This document shows, in pieces, positions 5,103-5,309 of a stretch of 5,309 nt of DNA. The position numbers and the translations under genes were made by a program. Position 1 is the first letter of the stretch, and the number at the start of each line of letters is the position of its first letter. The notes beneath the pieces are model-generated. The model was given only the letters and a program-made list of their open reading frames with translations, was not told where the DNA came from and did no database searches. This DNA comes from Nitrospirota bacterium (lineage in GTDB: Bacteria > Nitrospirota > Nitrospiria > Nitrospirales > UBA8639), in assembly GCA_003235785.1 (NCBI GenBank), contig QJYE01000346.1, positions 1-5,309 of the forward strand, in the 5' to 3' direction.

Positions 5103-5171
5103 GGTAGCTATCCTCTACGAGTAGGCGAGAATTGAGGTGTTTGATTTGATAGACAGAAGGGGGGAGAGCAT

Positions 5172-5309
5172 TGGGCGCGATCGAGCGTTCCGATTGCTGG
5201 CGGCGTTTATGCGCCGACCGACGAATCCGGCGATGCGCAGCGCTTCACGCAGGCGCTTGCGGTGCTGGCCGCAGAACGTGGCGTGGCCTTCCGCTACGGC
5301 GCCTCGATC
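5172..5309 (+). pseudogene. DadA-type D-amino acid dehydrogenase fragment lacking its N-terminal half
   Basis: From about 5184 to the right edge the frame encodes PIAGGVYAPTDESGDA followed by FTQALAVLAAERGVAF. This is the central signature of FAD-dependent D-amino acid dehydrogenases (DadA family), which deaminate D-amino acids at the membrane. That signature normally lies about 190 residues into a protein of roughly 410-430. Here the frame opens only at 5145, after a TGA at 5142, and has no start codon, no dinucleotide-binding GxGxxG and no recognisable family sequence before about 5175. GC in 5191-5309 is about 69% by hand count, against about 50% in the DUF1015 gene. Either this is a transferred and truncated gene, or the sequence joins two unrelated molecules here. 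The fragment continues past the window. Confidence 0.7.

Noticed and set aside
1..5309. CRISPR arrays, tRNA or rRNA genes, complete insertion sequences
   Set aside because: No regularly spaced direct repeats, no tRNA cloverleaf sequence and no transposase gene were seen on either strand.
5171..5309. Alternative frame through the right end beginning at TTG 5171
   Set aside because: It is open to the edge but gives an arginine- and cysteine-rich product typical of a shadow frame in GC-rich DNA; the frame in phase with 5190 carries the clear DadA motif.

Overview
The window reads as chromosomal DNA from a Gram-negative bacterium. It carries an exported c-type haem protein with a CxxCH motif, a second small exported protein, a DNA ligase with a signal peptide, and clear AAGGAG-type ribosome binding sites. 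Base composition is about 50% GC over most of the genes. The gene set would fit a Nitrospira-like organism or a proteobacterium, but nothing here settles the taxon.

Layout, left to right. (1) Positions 3-407 (+): the 3' end of an uncharacterised multi-pass membrane protein, followed by a GC-rich hairpin at 425-445. (2) Positions 526-1664 (-): two genes read right to left. The first is an exported YHS-domain protein and the second an exported cytochrome P460-family protein. They are separated by an 80-bp gap holding a long hairpin that is fully paired only in the minus-strand transcript. (3) Positions 1665-1898: an AT-rich divergent promoter region. It holds a perfect 9+9 bp palindrome next to the YHS gene and a further GTATAC element just before the regulator gene. 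(4) Positions 1899-2483 (+): a TetR-family repressor. (5) Positions 2501-3388 (-): a Lig E-type ATP-dependent DNA ligase with a signal peptide, convergent with the repressor. A 9-bp inverted repeat reaches its start codon. (6) Positions 3389-3854: a 466-bp spacer with no convincing gene but several inverted repeats. (7) Positions 3855-5102 (+): a full-length DUF1015 (COG4198) protein with a strong ribosome binding site and an operator-like palindrome upstream. (8) From about 5172 to the right edge: GC-rich coding sequence matching the middle of a DadA-type FAD-dependent D-amino acid dehydrogenase. It has no start and no N-terminal half, so it is a gene remnant, a recombination junction or an assembly artefact.

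The most coherent functional unit is the divergent tetR / YHS-P460 locus. The inference is that the TetR protein binds the palindrome and controls export of the YHS and P460 proteins, which would act together in the periplasm. The signal for TetR and the role of the YHS protein are unknown. The ligase and the DUF1015 protein look like independent single-gene units.
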